Source: Frankiales bacterium
Lineage (GTDB): Bacteria > Actinomycetota > Actinomycetes > Mycobacteriales > SCTD01
NCBI GenBank assembly: GCA_025965495.1
Contig: JAOPWW010000202.1
Location: forward strand, 1 to 6,113
DNA length: 6,113 nucleotides
Reading direction: 5' to 3'
Shown: piece by piece, positions 5,278 through 6,113 of the stretch
Numbering within the stretch: position 1 is the first letter of the stretch
How the letters are laid out: each line of letters opens with the position of its first letter
Notes under the pieces: generated by a model
What the model was told of the DNA's origin: nothing
What the model saw: the letters and a program-made list of their open reading frames with translations, nothing else
Database searches by the model: none
Program-made: the position numbers and the translations under genes

Positions 5278-6113
5278 GTGACCGACCCCACGTCCGGTCC
5301 GGCCGGCCCGTCCGACGTCCCCGGCCTCGTCGCCGCGCCCGGCTCGGGCCCCGTCTCGGAGCGGATGCGCGCCCTGCTGTCCAAGGCCGTCGACGAGCAG
5401 GTCCAGGAGCAGCGGGCCGTCAGCAGCGTCCTGCAGGACCTTCGCGGGCAGGTCGGTGCGCTGTCCGAGGCCGTCTCCCGGACCGCGTCCGGTGCCGGCG
5501 TCGAGCGGGTCGCCGCCGACCTCGCGAGCCTCGCCGGCGACCTGCGCACCTCGACCGCGTCGCTCGGCACCCGCCTGGAGGCCCTCGGCCGGCGGGTCGA
5601 CGAGCAGGCCGGTCTCGCGGCCAGCAGCGGGCAGGGCGGCGAGGCGACCGCCCTGCGGCTGGCGTCCCTGGCCGAGGAGGTCGAGGCCTCCAGCCGCACC
5701 CTCGGCCAGCTCGAGGCCTCCGTCGCGCTGCTCGGCGGCTTCCCCGACGCGCTCGCCGCCGTGCAGCAGGACGTCGCCGGGCTCTCGGACCGGCTCGCCC
5801 CGCTGGCCGACGTCCGAGCCGCGCTCGACGACCTCGCCGGACGCAACGACGCCGACGCCCTGCGCCCCGACCTCGAGGCGCTCCGGACCCGGGTCGAGGC
5901 CCTGCCCGGCGCCGCCGAGCTGTCCCGCAGCCGCGACAGCGTCGTCGAGGCCGTCAGCGGCCGGCTCGAGCGGCTCGAGGCCCTCGCCGGCCGGCCCGTC
6001 GTCGCTCCCGACGCCCTCGAGGCCGCCGTCGGCCGGATCGGCGGCCGCCTCGACGAGCTCGCGACGGCCGCCCCGGTGCTCGACCGGCTCGGCCCGCTCG
6101 AGCAGCGCCTGGG
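5278..6113 (+). CDS. Coiled-coil-rich protein of unknown function (3' end missing)
   Basis: The frame stays open for 278 codons to the window edge, so the C-terminus is not seen. I do not recognise the family. Residues 1-26 are a Pro/Gly/Ser/Ala-rich, probably disordered leader. From about residue 27 (SERMRALLSKAVDEQVQEQR) onward the protein is mostly helical, with hydrophobic residues in heptad-like spacing and recurring units of the type RLEALGRRVDE, LRTRVEALPG and RLERLEALAGRP, broken by short Gly/Pro-containing hinges. No transmembrane segment, signal peptide, cysteine or nucleotide-binding motif is present in the visible part. The composition (Ala, Leu, Arg, Glu, Asp, Val) suits an elongated scaffold or cell-envelope/chromosome-associated coiled coil, but that is a guess. 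It is separated from the hydrolase by a 121-base gap with a hairpin and probably has its own transcript. Codon use is like the neighbours and strongly supports real coding. Confidence 0.8.
   Translation, partial: MTDPTSGPAGPSDVPGLVAAPGSGPVSERMRALLSKAVDEQVQEQRAVSSVLQDLRGQVGALSEAVSRTASGAGVERVAADLASLAGDLRTSTASLGTRLEALGRRVDEQAGLAASSGQGGEATALRLASLAEEVEASSRTLGQLEASVALLGGFPDALAAVQQDVAGLSDRLAPLADVRAALDDLAGRNDADALRPDLEALRTRVEALPGAAELSRSRDSVVEAVSGRLERLEALAGRPVVAPDALEAAVGRIGGRLDELATAAPVLDRLGPLEQRL

Noticed and set aside
3804..5846. A 680-codon open frame on the minus strand across peptidase, hydrolase and coiled-coil genes
   Set aside because: It spans three genes and two intergenic gaps with Ser/Arg/Ala-rich composition and no domain. 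This is a GC artefact.

Overview
The window is a very GC-rich stretch in which all five recognisable genes lie on the + strand. Codons are overwhelmingly G- or C-ending, two genes start with GTG and a third is best read as GTG, and ribosome binding sites are GAGGAG or AGGAGG. A bacterial Ku with a long Lys/Ala/Pro tail and a multi-sensor SpoIIE-type phosphatase are also present. Together these point to a high-GC actinomycete. Placement near the Geodermatophilus/Kineosporia/Frankia type of lineage is only an inference from style.

Layout. Positions 1-747 are the 3' part of a Ku gene (DNA end-binding protein of non-homologous end joining), whose start lies outside the window. A GC hairpin follows its stop. 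Positions 885-3449 encode a large cytoplasmic PP2C/SpoIIE-family serine phosphatase (GAF-PAS-PAS-coiled coil-GAF-phosphatase). Its TGA overlaps the GTG of a peptidase S51-like protein (3446-4126) in a GTGA junction, so these two are almost certainly co-translated. An 82-base gap holding a perfect 18-bp palindrome precedes an alpha/beta-hydrolase gene (4209-5156). A second GC hairpin and a 121-base spacer lead to a GTG-started, coiled-coil-rich protein of unknown function with a strong Shine-Dalgarno sequence (5278 to the window end, incomplete).

How the genes may work together. The phosphatase is the signalling centre. In this family a sensory front end controls dephosphorylation of an anti-anti-sigma (STAS) protein, which frees an alternative sigma factor. 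No STAS protein, anti-sigma kinase or sigma factor is present in the window, so the target is unknown. The translationally coupled S51 peptidase is the most notable association: it could be a metabolic output or simply an operon passenger. Ku, the hydrolase and the coiled-coil protein look like independent neighbours. Nothing here amounts to a clearly new multi-gene system. No tRNA, rRNA, CRISPR array, insertion sequence or phage gene was seen.
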